64,000 bases of DNA from CAYJXK01 sp964374115 (lineage in GTDB: Bacteria; Patescibacteriota; Patescibacteriia; Magasanikbacterales; UBA922): positions 54,828-118,827 of the forward strand of contig CAYJXK010000001.1 in the NCBI GenBank assembly GCA_964374115.1, in the 5' to 3' direction. This document shows positions 16,436 to 24,329 of this stretch, piece after piece. Below the pieces are notes generated by a model that searched no databases, was not told where the DNA came from, and was given only the letters and a program-made list of their open reading frames with translations. Positions within the stretch are counted from its first letter, which is position 1. The number at the start of each line of letters is the position of its first letter. The position numbers and the translations under genes were made by a program.

Positions 16436-18604
16436 ATGTCATTATTTTTTGATTCTCCCATTTCCTCCCTTCGCCGGGTTGGCCAGGTGTTGATTCGGTC
16501 TTTGAAGCGCCTTGGAATCAATACGGTGCGCGATTTGTTGTATTATTTCCCCTTTCGCTACGAAGATTTTAGTCGAATTGTCTCTATTTCCAACCTACGC
16601 GATGGGGAAGAAGTAACCATTCAAGGGGTCATTGAGTTGATCGCCAACAAACGCAGTCCGCGCAAGCGTACTATTATCACCGAAGCTGTGGTAGCGGACG
16701 AAACAGGCAAATTGCGGGTCGTGTGGTTTGGTCAACCGTTTATCACCAAAATTTTACGAGTAGGAGAGAAAATATATCTTTCGGGAAAAGTGACGAGTGA
16801 CATGCTGGGACCGGTCATGAAAGGGCCGGGGTATGAAAAAGTAGGCAGTAAGCATTCAGTAGTAAGCATTCAGCAGACGACCCATACAGCCAGGATTGTA
16901 CCCATTTATCCGCTCACTGCAGGGCTTACGCAAAAGCAGACGCGGTTTCTGATGAGCCAGATTATCGAAGTGACAAAAAATATTTCTGAATGGTTGCCGG
17001 ATGATATTCGAAAGAAAGGCAATTTTATTTTTTTGAGTCACGCTCTACGCGCCATTCATTTCCCAAACAATGCTCTTGATCTGCAACAGGCGCGGCGACG
17101 GCTAAAATTTGATGAATTATTTTTATTACAATTGCGCGCGGAAATGATTCGTCAATCTGTGCGACAAGAGAAGGCGCCTGTGATTGGGTTTAAAGAAGAA
17201 GAGATTCGCGCGTTTGTGCAATCATTGCCATATCGGCTTACCAAAGCACAAAAAATTGCGGCCTGGGAAATTTTTAAAGATATTGGACGATCAGAACCAA
17301 TGAATCGGCTACTCGAAGGGGACGTGGGGTCGGGCAAGACCGTGGTCGCGGCCATGTGTTTGTATAATGCGATGCTCAACGGCTATCAAGGGGTGCTCAT
17401 GGCACCAACCAGTATACTGGCAACTCAACATTTTAATTCATTGATCTCTCTGCTGGGGACAAGAGCAAGAATTGTTCTTCTAACGAGCGAAGAAATTGGT
17501 CATTGGGGTGTAGAGATGCATGAGAAAACACAGGGTAAAAAAAGAGCGGAATTGAAACAAAAGATCGCACTGCGGGAAGTGGATATCGCGATTGGCACGC
17601 ATGCATTGTTGACAGAGGATGTTCAATTCAAAAGTTTAGGGTTGGTGATTGTGGATGAGCAACATCGGTTTGGTGTGGAGCAGCGCAAGATCATCCGTTC
17701 CAAAGCCCAAAAAAATATCACTCCGCATTTTCTGTCAATGACAGCAACACCAATCCCACGTTCATTATCTCTTACGTTATACGGAGATTTAAATCTGTCG
17801 ATCATTAATGAAATGCCGCCGGGTCGTAAGCCGATTATCACGCGCCTGGTTGATCCGCACAATCGGGAAAAGGCATATGGGTTTATTCGGGAACAAATAC
17901 AGAAGGGCAGGCAGACTTTCGTTATTTGTCCACTCATACAACTTCAAGATAAGAAGAAACAAGATACAATAACCAAGAGTCAAGAGACAATAAAACAATA
18001 TAGCAATAGAAACATCTTCTCTACTTCCGATGAACGAAAGTCGGTGTTGGAAGAATATGCCAAACTTTCTGAGAAAATTTTTCCGGATCTTCGAGTTGGT
18101 TTTCTTCACGGAAAGATGAAGTCAAAAGAGAAGGATGAAGCCATGAAACAATTTGCCAATGGGGAGTTGGATATTTTGGTTTCCACTTCGGTGGTTGAAA
18201 TTGGCGTAGATATTTCAAATGCCTCTGTTATGATGATCGAAGGAGCCGAAGGATTTGGGCTCGCGCAACTTCATCAATTTCGCGGACGGGTGGGCAGAAG
18301 CGACCATCAATCATATTGTTTTCTTTTTACCAATAGTATTTCAGAAAGTGTGAGAGAGCGGCTTCATTTTTTTGAACAGACGACAGATGGATTTGCCCTC
18401 GCTGAATATGATCTCAAAGATCGAGGACCGGGAGATGTATATGGGAAAATGCAAAGCGGCATGATGGAGTTTCGGCTTGCGACTACGCGAGATCATGGAC
18501 TCATTCGATTGGCGAGGGAAATGGCGCGTGGGATTGACTTCACAAAGTACAGGTCTCTTGAAACAAAAGTAGAGGAGTGGGAAAAGAGAGTGCATTTGGA
18601 GTAG
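16436..18604 (+). CDS. recG: ATP-dependent DNA helicase RecG
   Basis: A 722-residue RecG that remodels stalled replication forks and Holliday junctions. The wedge/OB domain occupies roughly residues 1-230 (IREEV-like LRDGEEVTIQGVI). Helicase motifs follow: LLEGDVGSGKTVVAAMC (Walker A), VDEQHRFGVEQR (DEQH box), SMTATPIPRSL, and in the second half VSTSVVEIGVDISNA and LHQFRGRVGRSDHQSYCF. It is about 30 residues longer than typical, from a polar insert near residue 500 (KDKKKQDTITKSQETIKQY). The start at ATG 16436 gives MSLFFDSPISSL, right for the family. Confidence 0.96.
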   Translation: MSLFFDSPISSLRRVGQVLIRSLKRLGINTVRDLLYYFPFRYEDFSRIVSISNLRDGEEVTIQGVIELIANKRSPRKRTIITEAVVADETGKLRVVWFGQPFITKILRVGEKIYLSGKVTSDMLGPVMKGPGYEKVGSKHSVVSIQQTTHTARIVPIYPLTAGLTQKQTRFLMSQIIEVTKNISEWLPDDIRKKGNFIFLSHALRAIHFPNNALDLQQARRRLKFDELFLLQLRAEMIRQSVRQEKAPVIGFKEEEIRAFVQSLPYRLTKAQKIAAWEIFKDIGRSEPMNRLLEGDVGSGKTVVAAMCLYNAMLNGYQGVLMAPTSILATQHFNSLISLLGTRARIVLLTSEEIGHWGVEMHEKTQGKKRAELKQKIALREVDIAIGTHALLTEDVQFKSLGLVIVDEQHRFGVEQRKIIRSKAQKNITPHFLSMTATPIPRSLSLTLYGDLNLSIINEMPPGRKPIITRLVDPHNREKAYGFIREQIQKGRQTFVICPLIQLQDKKKQDTITKSQETIKQYSNRNIFSTSDERKSVLEEYAKLSEKIFPDLRVGFLHGKMKSKEKDEAMKQFANGELDILVSTSVVEIGVDISNASVMMIEGAEGFGLAQLHQFRGRVGRSDHQSYCFLFTNSISESVRERLHFFEQTTDGFALAEYDLKDRGPGDVYGKMQSGMMEFRLATTRDHGLIRLAREMARGIDFTKYRSLETKVEEWEKRVHLE

Positions 18605-18612
18605 CGGGTCTC

Positions 18613-18642
18613 TTGACACAAAGCTTGAAAACCATGTATCAT
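18613..18642 (+). promoter_or_regulatory. Promoter of the small gene at 18671
   Basis: Consensus TTGACA (18613-18618), 18-base spacer, TATCAT (18637-18642) preceded by TG in the extended -10 position. It starts nine bases after the recG stop. Transcription would begin near 18649, which excludes an upstream ATG at 18641 as the gene start. Confidence 0.65.
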
Positions 18643-18670
18643 GGCGCAGGCTGTAACCTGGGAGGAGGTC

Positions 18671-18877
18671 ATGAGGAAGACGATTCAGATTCGACGGACA
18701 GGAGAGCCGACGGATTTGAGGGGCGACATCACGAGAGTGAAAGTCGCCGGTCGCTGGTTCGAGGTCAGGGAAGCAGTGGCCAAAGGATTGATCGACTCTG
18801 CTCATCTGCGTCCCGATTCGCCGCTTCCTACGCCACGTTCTGGAAGGAACCCCAAGTCATTTTGGGATTGGAAATAG
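18671..18877 (+). CDS. Small basic protein, function unknown
   Basis: A 68-residue ORF starting at ATG 18671, with a very strong Shine-Dalgarno sequence (GGAGGAGGTC ending directly before the ATG) and a near-consensus promoter 30-60 bases upstream. The product (MRKTIQIRRTGEPTDL..., with AVAKGLIDSAHLRP in the middle and a Pro/Arg-rich end) resembles nothing I recognise. Its codon use looks more GC-rich than recG and radA on either side. A long hairpin lies 27 bases after the stop. The layout of promoter, SD, single ORF and hairpin argues that it is a real, independently expressed gene. Confidence 0.55.
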   Translation: MRKTIQIRRTGEPTDLRGDITRVKVAGRWFEVREAVAKGLIDSAHLRPDSPLPTPRSGRNPKSFWDWK

Positions 18878-18904
18878 CTCCCTTTGCTTCGTCCTGTCTT
18901 TCTT

Positions 18905-18951
18905 GATCTCGCGTCGTAGAAGCACAATGGCGTGCAGAGCGACGCGAGATC
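18905..18951. terminator. Long GC-rich hairpin after the 68-residue gene
   Basis: Perfect 12-bp stem GATCTCGCGTCG/CGACGCGAGATC with a 23-base loop, followed by six C rather than T. It sits between convergent genes (the small gene and radA). It is an imperfect intrinsic terminator at best, but the stem is too good to be chance. Confidence 0.55.
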
Positions 18952-18955
18952 CCCC

Positions 18956-20305
18956 CTATTCTGTCTGGCGAATAAGCTCTTGAATGTTCTGTACAGAAAT
19001 CAACTGAAGACCTTGTGCAAGTATTGGGGTCTTTTTTTGTTTTGCCACAATCACCCGTTTCATGCCAAGCGTTTCACATTCTCGGAGTCGTTTATCTGTC
19101 GCGCGCACACTTCTCACCTCTCCACCCAATCCCACTTCACCAAAGACGACCAGATCTTTTCCAAGCGTTTTATCTTTGAAACTACTCGCGATTGCAAAAC
19201 ACACGGCGAGGTCTGCCGCAGGCTCGTCAGCGCTCATGCCACCTACCACGTTCACATGAATGTCGTATTGGCCCAGATTTACCCCCGCTCTTTTTTGAAG
19301 GACTGCGACAAGGACATGCAGACGATTGAGATCAAACCCACTTGTTTTGCGCACCGGATACCCGAATGAGGTTTTGTTGACGAGCGCCTGAATTTCGACG
19401 AGAAGTGGCCGCATTCCCTCCATGAGACAGGTAACAACGCTCCCAGGAATCGATTCACCTCTTTCTTCAAGAAAAAGCGCAGACGGATTTTTGACATCCG
19501 CGAGTCCTCCGGACGTCATCTCAAAAATACCAACCTCATCTGTTGCCCCAAAACGATTTTTTGCCGCGCGGAGAATCCGATAGGTATGGAATCGGTCGCC
19601 TTCAAACGAAAGAACAGCGTCGACAAGATGTTCCAATGTTTTTGGCCCTGCAACAGCCCCATCTTTGGTCACATGGCCAATGAGGACGATTGCAGTGTTA
19701 CTTGTTTTTGCCGTGGTAAGGAGTTTTGTCGTGCATGCGCGAACCTGAGTCACTCCTCCGATTTCCCCCCCTACCTCGTCTGAAGAAATGGTCTGGATGG
19801 AGTCAATAATCGTCAACACTGGCTTTTTGGCATGAATCGTTGCAATGATTTTTTCAAGATTGGTTTCGTTTCCAATCTGGAGAGACGTATTGACATGGGT
19901 CTCTATGTTTATTCTATCCGTCCGCATTTTGATCTGCTCCACTGCCTCTTCTCCAGAAATATATATGGTATTTGGTACTGCAAGCGCTATCTGCATTGCA
20001 AGCGTTGATTTTCCAATCCCTGGCTCACCGCTCAGAAGCATGAGACTCCCAGGCACAATGCCGCCACCAAGCACTTGATCGAGTTCACCGATATTCGTCC
20101 GAATTCTTGTCACTTCTTTCCCTTGAATGTCTGAAAGACTCACGGTTTTTGTTGGTTCGTATGATTCTTTTTCGTTGATTTTGGATTTTTGATTTTGGAT
20201 TTTTGATTCACTCATGGTTCCCCACGCGCCGCATTCCAAACACCTGCCCGTCCATTTGACAAACTGCGCGTCACAGTTCGTACAGATAAAGATCATTCCG
20301 GACAT
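18956..20305 (-). CDS. radA: DNA repair protein RadA
   Basis: About 449 residues in the order expected for RadA/Sms: an N-terminal C4 zinc finger (CTNCDAQF, CLECGAWG), a RecA-like ATPase with Walker A LSGEPGIGKSTLAMQIA, the RadA-specific KNRFG motif in RAAKNRFGATDEVGIFEM, and the C-terminal Lon-protease-like domain (DIHVNVVGGMSADEPAADLAV). RadA drives branch migration during recombination and transformation. The frame extends to 20359, but the ATG at 20305 (MSGMIFICTNC) puts the zinc finger at the usual distance and lies 11 bases after the upstream gene. Confidence 0.95.
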   Translation of the reverse strand: MSGMIFICTNCDAQFVKWTGRCLECGAWGTMSESKIQNQKSKINEKESYEPTKTVSLSDIQGKEVTRIRTNIGELDQVLGGGIVPGSLMLLSGEPGIGKSTLAMQIALAVPNTIYISGEEAVEQIKMRTDRINIETHVNTSLQIGNETNLEKIIATIHAKKPVLTIIDSIQTISSDEVGGEIGGVTQVRACTTKLLTTAKTSNTAIVLIGHVTKDGAVAGPKTLEHLVDAVLSFEGDRFHTYRILRAAKNRFGATDEVGIFEMTSGGLADVKNPSALFLEERGESIPGSVVTCLMEGMRPLLVEIQALVNKTSFGYPVRKTSGFDLNRLHVLVAVLQKRAGVNLGQYDIHVNVVGGMSADEPAADLAVCFAIASSFKDKTLGKDLVVFGEVGLGGEVRSVRATDKRLRECETLGMKRVIVAKQKKTPILAQGLQLISVQNIQELIRQTE

Positions 20306-20315
20306 AGCTGTTTGG

Positions 20316-21632
20316 TTAATCAATTGCTGTTTCCCAGCTACATTGCCCTTTGGGGTCATGTGATGAAAGATTGAAAGTCACCCCCAATTTTTTACCTAAT
20401 TTATTTAATTTGAAATTAGGCGGGTCAGAATGCGTTCCTACCTCACAGTGGCCTTTGACCGTGTTATCATTGATAGGAAATCCATATTTTTTACTTAGAG
20501 CCGATATGAGTTTGGCAAGACTGATATATTGCTCTTCTGTGAAGACATTTTCTTTGTTCACTACTTTATATTGTAAGTCAATACCAATGGATATCTTATT
20601 TACATTGCAACAGTGATTCATGACATGCAGTTCGTCTGCTAACTGAAAGACTGTGCCATCTGCAGTAATAGCATAATGACTTCCGATGGGGGTCTGTTTG
20701 AGTGTAGGTGGTATCACGAACTTTTGTTTGTTTATTGTCTTCAATGTTCCATAGTGGTAATTTTTAAACCACATAGAGATCATGTCTTTTTGTCTGTTGT
20801 TTGACCATCCTTGGTGGAGAACGACCATCTGCACATCCGATGCCGGCCTTTTTTGATTTTTTGTTTTCTGAGAAATATTACAATCCAAAAGACCAAGAAG
20901 ACTGTAATTGATCGTAAGAGTAGAATATGATGCTGGAGAAGATGGAACAGGGATAAAGCATGGACGGGGAGGAATAATATATTCGTCTCCCTCTTCGAGA
21001 GGGGGAAGAGGTGACAACTGTGGAAATTCTGCTCGATTGTTATTATCGAACGGAAGTGGGATGTCTGGTCCTTGCGGCCCTGGTTTCCAGACCTCTCCCT
21101 CATAGCCCATACTTTCTGCATGTTGAATCGCAATTTCTGGAAATTCTTCAGGCGGCACATATAATATTTTCAAATTTCGAAATTGCACCAGCTCAGGATT
21201 GATCGTGTACAGAAGCACATACGAGCCAACGACAATAATAAGTCCGGTAACGGAGGCGGCAATGCGCTTGAGCGCTTTTTTTTGTCCTTCTCCACCCTCG
21301 TCAGGACTCATATATTGCACTCCCGCGATAATGATCATCACAACAGCAAGAATCGAAATCGCGATCACGCTATAGCGGTAGACTGCCGCGAGATATTCGC
21401 CAAGGTAGGGGATGGAGAGGTAGGTGTTTCCGCTGTCATCAGTGAATGATAATTTTTCCACGTCTTTTGGGTTTGTAAAATTCAGGCCAGGAATAGTAAT
21501 ACGGGTCTGAGGTTTTTGGAGGAGGATATCAATTTCATCTTGTGTGGGCGCTTCAGCAGAAACTGGAAAGAAAGGCCGTATACTTATTCCGATGAAAAGA
21601 AGACAGAAAATAATAAGATGCTTCTTTTTCAT
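20316..21632 (-). CDS. VirB2-like two-helix membrane domain fused to N-acetylmuramoyl-L-alanine amidase
   Basis: A 438-residue protein in two parts. Residues 1-150 hold a signal-like helix (KKKHLIIFCLLFIGISI) and two further helices (AVYRYSVIAISILAVVMIII and IAASVTGLIIVVGSYVLLY) separated by a basic loop, the layout of VirB2/TrbC-type pilin-like proteins. After a Pro-rich linker, residues about 270-438 resemble the amidase_2 (AmpD) fold, with plausible Zn ligands His in VVLHQGW, His in VKGHCEVG and Asp in SDPPNF, and NKISIGIDLQY in the middle. It would be a membrane-anchored peptidoglycan hydrolase. The ATG at 21632 overlaps the upstream gene as ATGA. Confidence 0.75.
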   Translation of the reverse strand: MKKKHLIIFCLLFIGISIRPFFPVSAEAPTQDEIDILLQKPQTRITIPGLNFTNPKDVEKLSFTDDSGNTYLSIPYLGEYLAAVYRYSVIAISILAVVMIIIAGVQYMSPDEGGEGQKKALKRIAASVTGLIIVVGSYVLLYTINPELVQFRNLKILYVPPEEFPEIAIQHAESMGYEGEVWKPGPQGPDIPLPFDNNNRAEFPQLSPLPPLEEGDEYIIPPRPCFIPVPSSPASYSTLTINYSLLGLLDCNISQKTKNQKRPASDVQMVVLHQGWSNNRQKDMISMWFKNYHYGTLKTINKQKFVIPPTLKQTPIGSHYAITADGTVFQLADELHVMNHCCNVNKISIGIDLQYKVVNKENVFTEEQYISLAKLISALSKKYGFPINDNTVKGHCEVGTHSDPPNFKLNKLGKKLGVTFNLSSHDPKGQCSWETAID

Positions 21633-22273
21633 AAGGAAAGAAGTGTTTTCCATCCCTCGATTGTTTGTGGGGCGGTAATTTGTTTGTTCTCGATAAAGAT
21701 CGCGGGAACCGACTGGATATTGAGAGACTCGGCGAGTGTTTCTATTTTTTTGATAAACGTTTCCGCAGCGCCACTCTGAAGGCATGTTTGGAATTCGTCT
21801 TTTTCCACGGGGATGGTTTCAAGACTCTGCAAAAGGATCGTATCCGAGAGAGCCGTGCTGTTTTCAAACGCAAAGTTTTTGAATGCGTCAAATTGTTTTT
21901 GACGATGCATACAAAACGCAAATTGATGCGCTGATCTGGTATTGAATGGAAATCGCGTCACCGGCAGTCCTTTCCAGATAATTTTTACTTTGTTTGCATC
22001 GTTTTCCACAAGCGTAGAAAGGAGTTGCATTTGCACTCGACAGGCATCACAGCCAAAATCTTCAAAAGCAATAATGGTACGCGACGCTTTTTTATCCCCA
22101 AGAATTGGATCATCGGGATACAGAGGGATGAACGAATTTTGGCGCGCTTCTGTTTGCATCTGTTCTGACGCGGTGATAGATGTGGGGCGATATTGGAGAA
22201 TGCGAATAAAGAGCGCGAGAGAGGCAATGAGGAGCGCCGGGAAAAAAATGGCGAAGAGATGCTTTGTGGACAT
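21629..22273 (-). CDS. Membrane-anchored DsbA-like thioredoxin-fold protein
   Basis: A 214-residue protein with one N-terminal membrane helix (HLFAIFFPALLIASLALFI) and a DsbA/thioredoxin_4 domain outside. The active site is FGCDACR (CxxC, Cys-Asp-Ala-Cys) and the cis-proline is in SVPAIFIEN near the C-terminus. Two further cysteines (FCMHRQ and QTCLQ) lie in the helical insert. It is probably an extracytoplasmic thiol oxidase or isomerase. It overlaps the amidase fusion by four bases; that partner has several cysteines in its exported part (PCFIP, LDCN, HCCN), so it is a plausible substrate. Confidence 0.87.
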   Translation of the reverse strand: MSTKHLFAIFFPALLIASLALFIRILQYRPTSITASEQMQTEARQNSFIPLYPDDPILGDKKASRTIIAFEDFGCDACRVQMQLLSTLVENDANKVKIIWKGLPVTRFPFNTRSAHQFAFCMHRQKQFDAFKNFAFENSTALSDTILLQSLETIPVEKDEFQTCLQSGAAETFIKKIETLAESLNIQSVPAIFIENKQITAPQTIEGWKTLLSL

Positions 22274-22284
22274 AGTTACTGACT

Positions 22285-23505
22285 CTAGAGTTTTGTGCCA
22301 AAAATTCCTGTTTTATTTTTATCCGTAAAGAAAAGATTTTTTCCATCACTCGCGAGGAACATGGAATCCACAATCTGATTTCCGTCTGTTTCGATCTTTG
22401 TTTTTATGCCGGTCGCGGTGTCAATTTTGTAGAGTTCATCCGAGATGCTATCCGCGATTTCTGGCGCGAATCCAACGCCTTTGGGCAAATTTTTTGGCAC
22501 CGCGCAATAGACAATGCGATCGTCCGCAAATGCACATTTGTCTGCCCATGTGGCGATATTGAGCGGCTTCCTCCCCGATCCAATCGCGTCGCCTGAAGCA
22601 TTCACAACCCAGAGACTGGGTCCATAATTTGTGTTTGGACTATAAACACTATAGATCAACTTCTCGCCACTTGGCGCCCATGCATGTTCAAACCCACGTC
22701 CTTCCACGATCAGCGACTTGTAATTTTCTCCATGCAAGCCAACAAGAAGGACTTCTTGGCGAAACGCGCCGAGTGGCGCCCCAGTGAGCGAAAAAGCCGC
22801 CACGTCTTTGTTTGCCGACCAATCTACGATCACTTTGTCCGCGTTGTCTCCCATGGGTTCGATGAGTTGGATGTTGTTTCCGTCAGGATTTGAGGTGATG
22901 AGCCAGCGATTTTCTGGCGCGACCGCCATGCTTTTTGCAACCATTTTTTCTCCGGCTGGTGAGAATGAAAAGTCTTCCCAATGTTTGGGTAGTGTGACTT
23001 GCTTTTTGGTATCAAAATTATACGAGATGTTCGCGCCATCGGGATATTCAATAATTGCCTGATTGCCTTTTGGCGACCAGGTCACCTGTTCGACATTGTA
23101 AAATACTTCGTCACTGAGCGGTGCTGTGGTCCCGTTTGGGAGTACTCGATAAAATCGTCCATCTTGTTGATTGTAGAATCGAGCCACGCCGAGCGTATCT
23201 TTTGCCACGCTGAGGATTCGTCCGTCCACCAATCGTCCGATTCGTGGCGGCGGTTCGGCCAAAGGAGTGAGAGACGTACCTGGCAGAGTGGAAATAGTGG
23301 GCAATTGTCCGGGGAGAGACGCAGATGTGGTCGTGATTTTCCCTTCTTCGCTTACCGGAAATGGTGTCGTCACTCCAGCAGTCCCTTTTTTCTCTCCCTG
23401 TCGTGGCGCACCGGGGGGTGCAAAAAAGACGCGATACATGAGGTATCCGAGAGAAGCAGTAACAAGAACGAATAGCGCGATAAAGAGAATACGTTTTTTT
23501 TCCAT
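22285..23505 (-). CDS. Membrane-anchored beta-propeller protein (TolB/WD40-like), function unknown
   Basis: A 406-residue protein with one N-terminal helix (RILFIALFVLVTASLGYLMYRVFF), a Pro/Thr-rich linker and a C-terminal region of repeated blades such as QVTWSPKGNQAIIEYPDG, DFSFSPAGEKMVAKS, HAWAPSGEKLIYSVYS and MFLASDGKNLFFTD. The WSPDG-like signature is that of TolB/PD40 propellers. It lies 11 bases upstream of the DsbA-like gene on the same strand, so the two and the amidase fusion form a likely cell-envelope operon. No enzymatic motif is visible; a binding or scaffold role is likely. Confidence 0.75.
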   Translation of the reverse strand: MEKKRILFIALFVLVTASLGYLMYRVFFAPPGAPRQGEKKGTAGVTTPFPVSEEGKITTTSASLPGQLPTISTLPGTSLTPLAEPPPRIGRLVDGRILSVAKDTLGVARFYNQQDGRFYRVLPNGTTAPLSDEVFYNVEQVTWSPKGNQAIIEYPDGANISYNFDTKKQVTLPKHWEDFSFSPAGEKMVAKSMAVAPENRWLITSNPDGNNIQLIEPMGDNADKVIVDWSANKDVAAFSLTGAPLGAFRQEVLLVGLHGENYKSLIVEGRGFEHAWAPSGEKLIYSVYSPNTNYGPSLWVVNASGDAIGSGRKPLNIATWADKCAFADDRIVYCAVPKNLPKGVGFAPEIADSISDELYKIDTATGIKTKIETDGNQIVDSMFLASDGKNLFFTDKNKTGIFGTKL

Positions 23506-23525
23506 ACTGTTTCATTTCAGCGCTT

Positions 23526-23571
23526 GAACACTTTGCTCAAGTGCTGGAGTGTTCGAGTGTTCAGGCACTCG
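23526..23571. repeat. Small hairpin repeat with CGAGTG/CACTCG
   Basis: Two overlapping hairpins: GAACACT/AGTGTTC (23526-23532, 23548-23554) and CGAGTG/CACTCG (23554-23559, 23566-23571). The second, together with GTGCTGGAG next to it, resembles 38866-38885 (CGAGTG/CACTCG followed by GTGCTGGAG), so it may be a dispersed small repeat. Confidence 0.45.
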
Positions 23572-23577
23572 GGTGAT

Positions 23578-24288
23578 TTACGCTCGCGTTCGGCGCGGCA
23601 TGCGAATTTTTTTCATCACCGTTTCGAGGCTTGTGAGATCATGCCGCGCTTGCCGCTCATGTTTGTTTGCTTCGTGTTTGATCATGAGAACCCCAATCGT
23701 GTAGGCGGGGAAAAGATTTACACCCGGAATGAGCTCGGCAATCAGCACAATAATGATTCTTCCCAAGAGTTTCCGCACAATGAGACGCTTGAGCCATATC
23801 CCTTGGAACCACGTGAGTCGGATGAGCGCGGCGGTGACAATAATATTCATCATCATCGCGAGGAAGCCGAGGTCAACGAAAATCGTAAGATCCCATACAT
23901 CTTTGAGCGCGGCAAGGCACATCGCGATAATGAAGGAAGTAAATGATCCTTGCATAATTTTCTGCCGAAGGTGTTCGCCTATGTGTTCGCCCAATTGCTG
24001 CGCGCTTTTTGGAAGATTGGAAGAATCCATTTCATGCTGTTTGGCGATGTCTTTGAGTTCTTTTGGCATTTCTTGATTCTTCTGTCCATCACTACTCTTT
24101 TGGGGAGGATTCCTACGCTCTTTTTGTTGTTCACGTCGCAGGTTATTCGCCCACTGGTGTTCCCGTTTTTTTTGTTCTTCTTGTTGCTCTTGTTGCTGAT
24201 CTTCTTCTCCTTTAGACGGATTTTCTGGTTCGATTCCTGGATCGAAAGAAAGAGGTGGCGTGTTTGGGATGTTTGAGGTGTTCGGCAT
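23578..24288 (-). CDS. Membrane protein with charged Gln/Glu-rich N-terminus, function unknown
   Basis: A 236-residue protein. The first 100 residues are hydrophilic and low in complexity (EEDQQQEQQEEQKKREHQWA), followed by about three or four membrane helices between residues 115 and 200 and a basic C-terminus (KKIRMPRRTRA). Proteins of this type occur in CPR genomes next to VirB-like and pilus genes, but I recognise no family. It lies 73 bases upstream of the propeller gene and 42 bases downstream of the ClpC-type gene, all on the minus strand. Confidence 0.65.
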   Translation of the reverse strand: MPNTSNIPNTPPLSFDPGIEPENPSKGEEDQQQEQQEEQKKREHQWANNLRREQQKERRNPPQKSSDGQKNQEMPKELKDIAKQHEMDSSNLPKSAQQLGEHIGEHLRQKIMQGSFTSFIIAMCLAALKDVWDLTIFVDLGFLAMMMNIIVTAALIRLTWFQGIWLKRLIVRKLLGRIIIVLIAELIPGVNLFPAYTIGVLMIKHEANKHERQARHDLTSLETVMKKIRMPRRTRA

Positions 24289-24329
24289 ATGGCCTATTGG
24301 CTATGAACGATTGGCTATCGGCATACACG

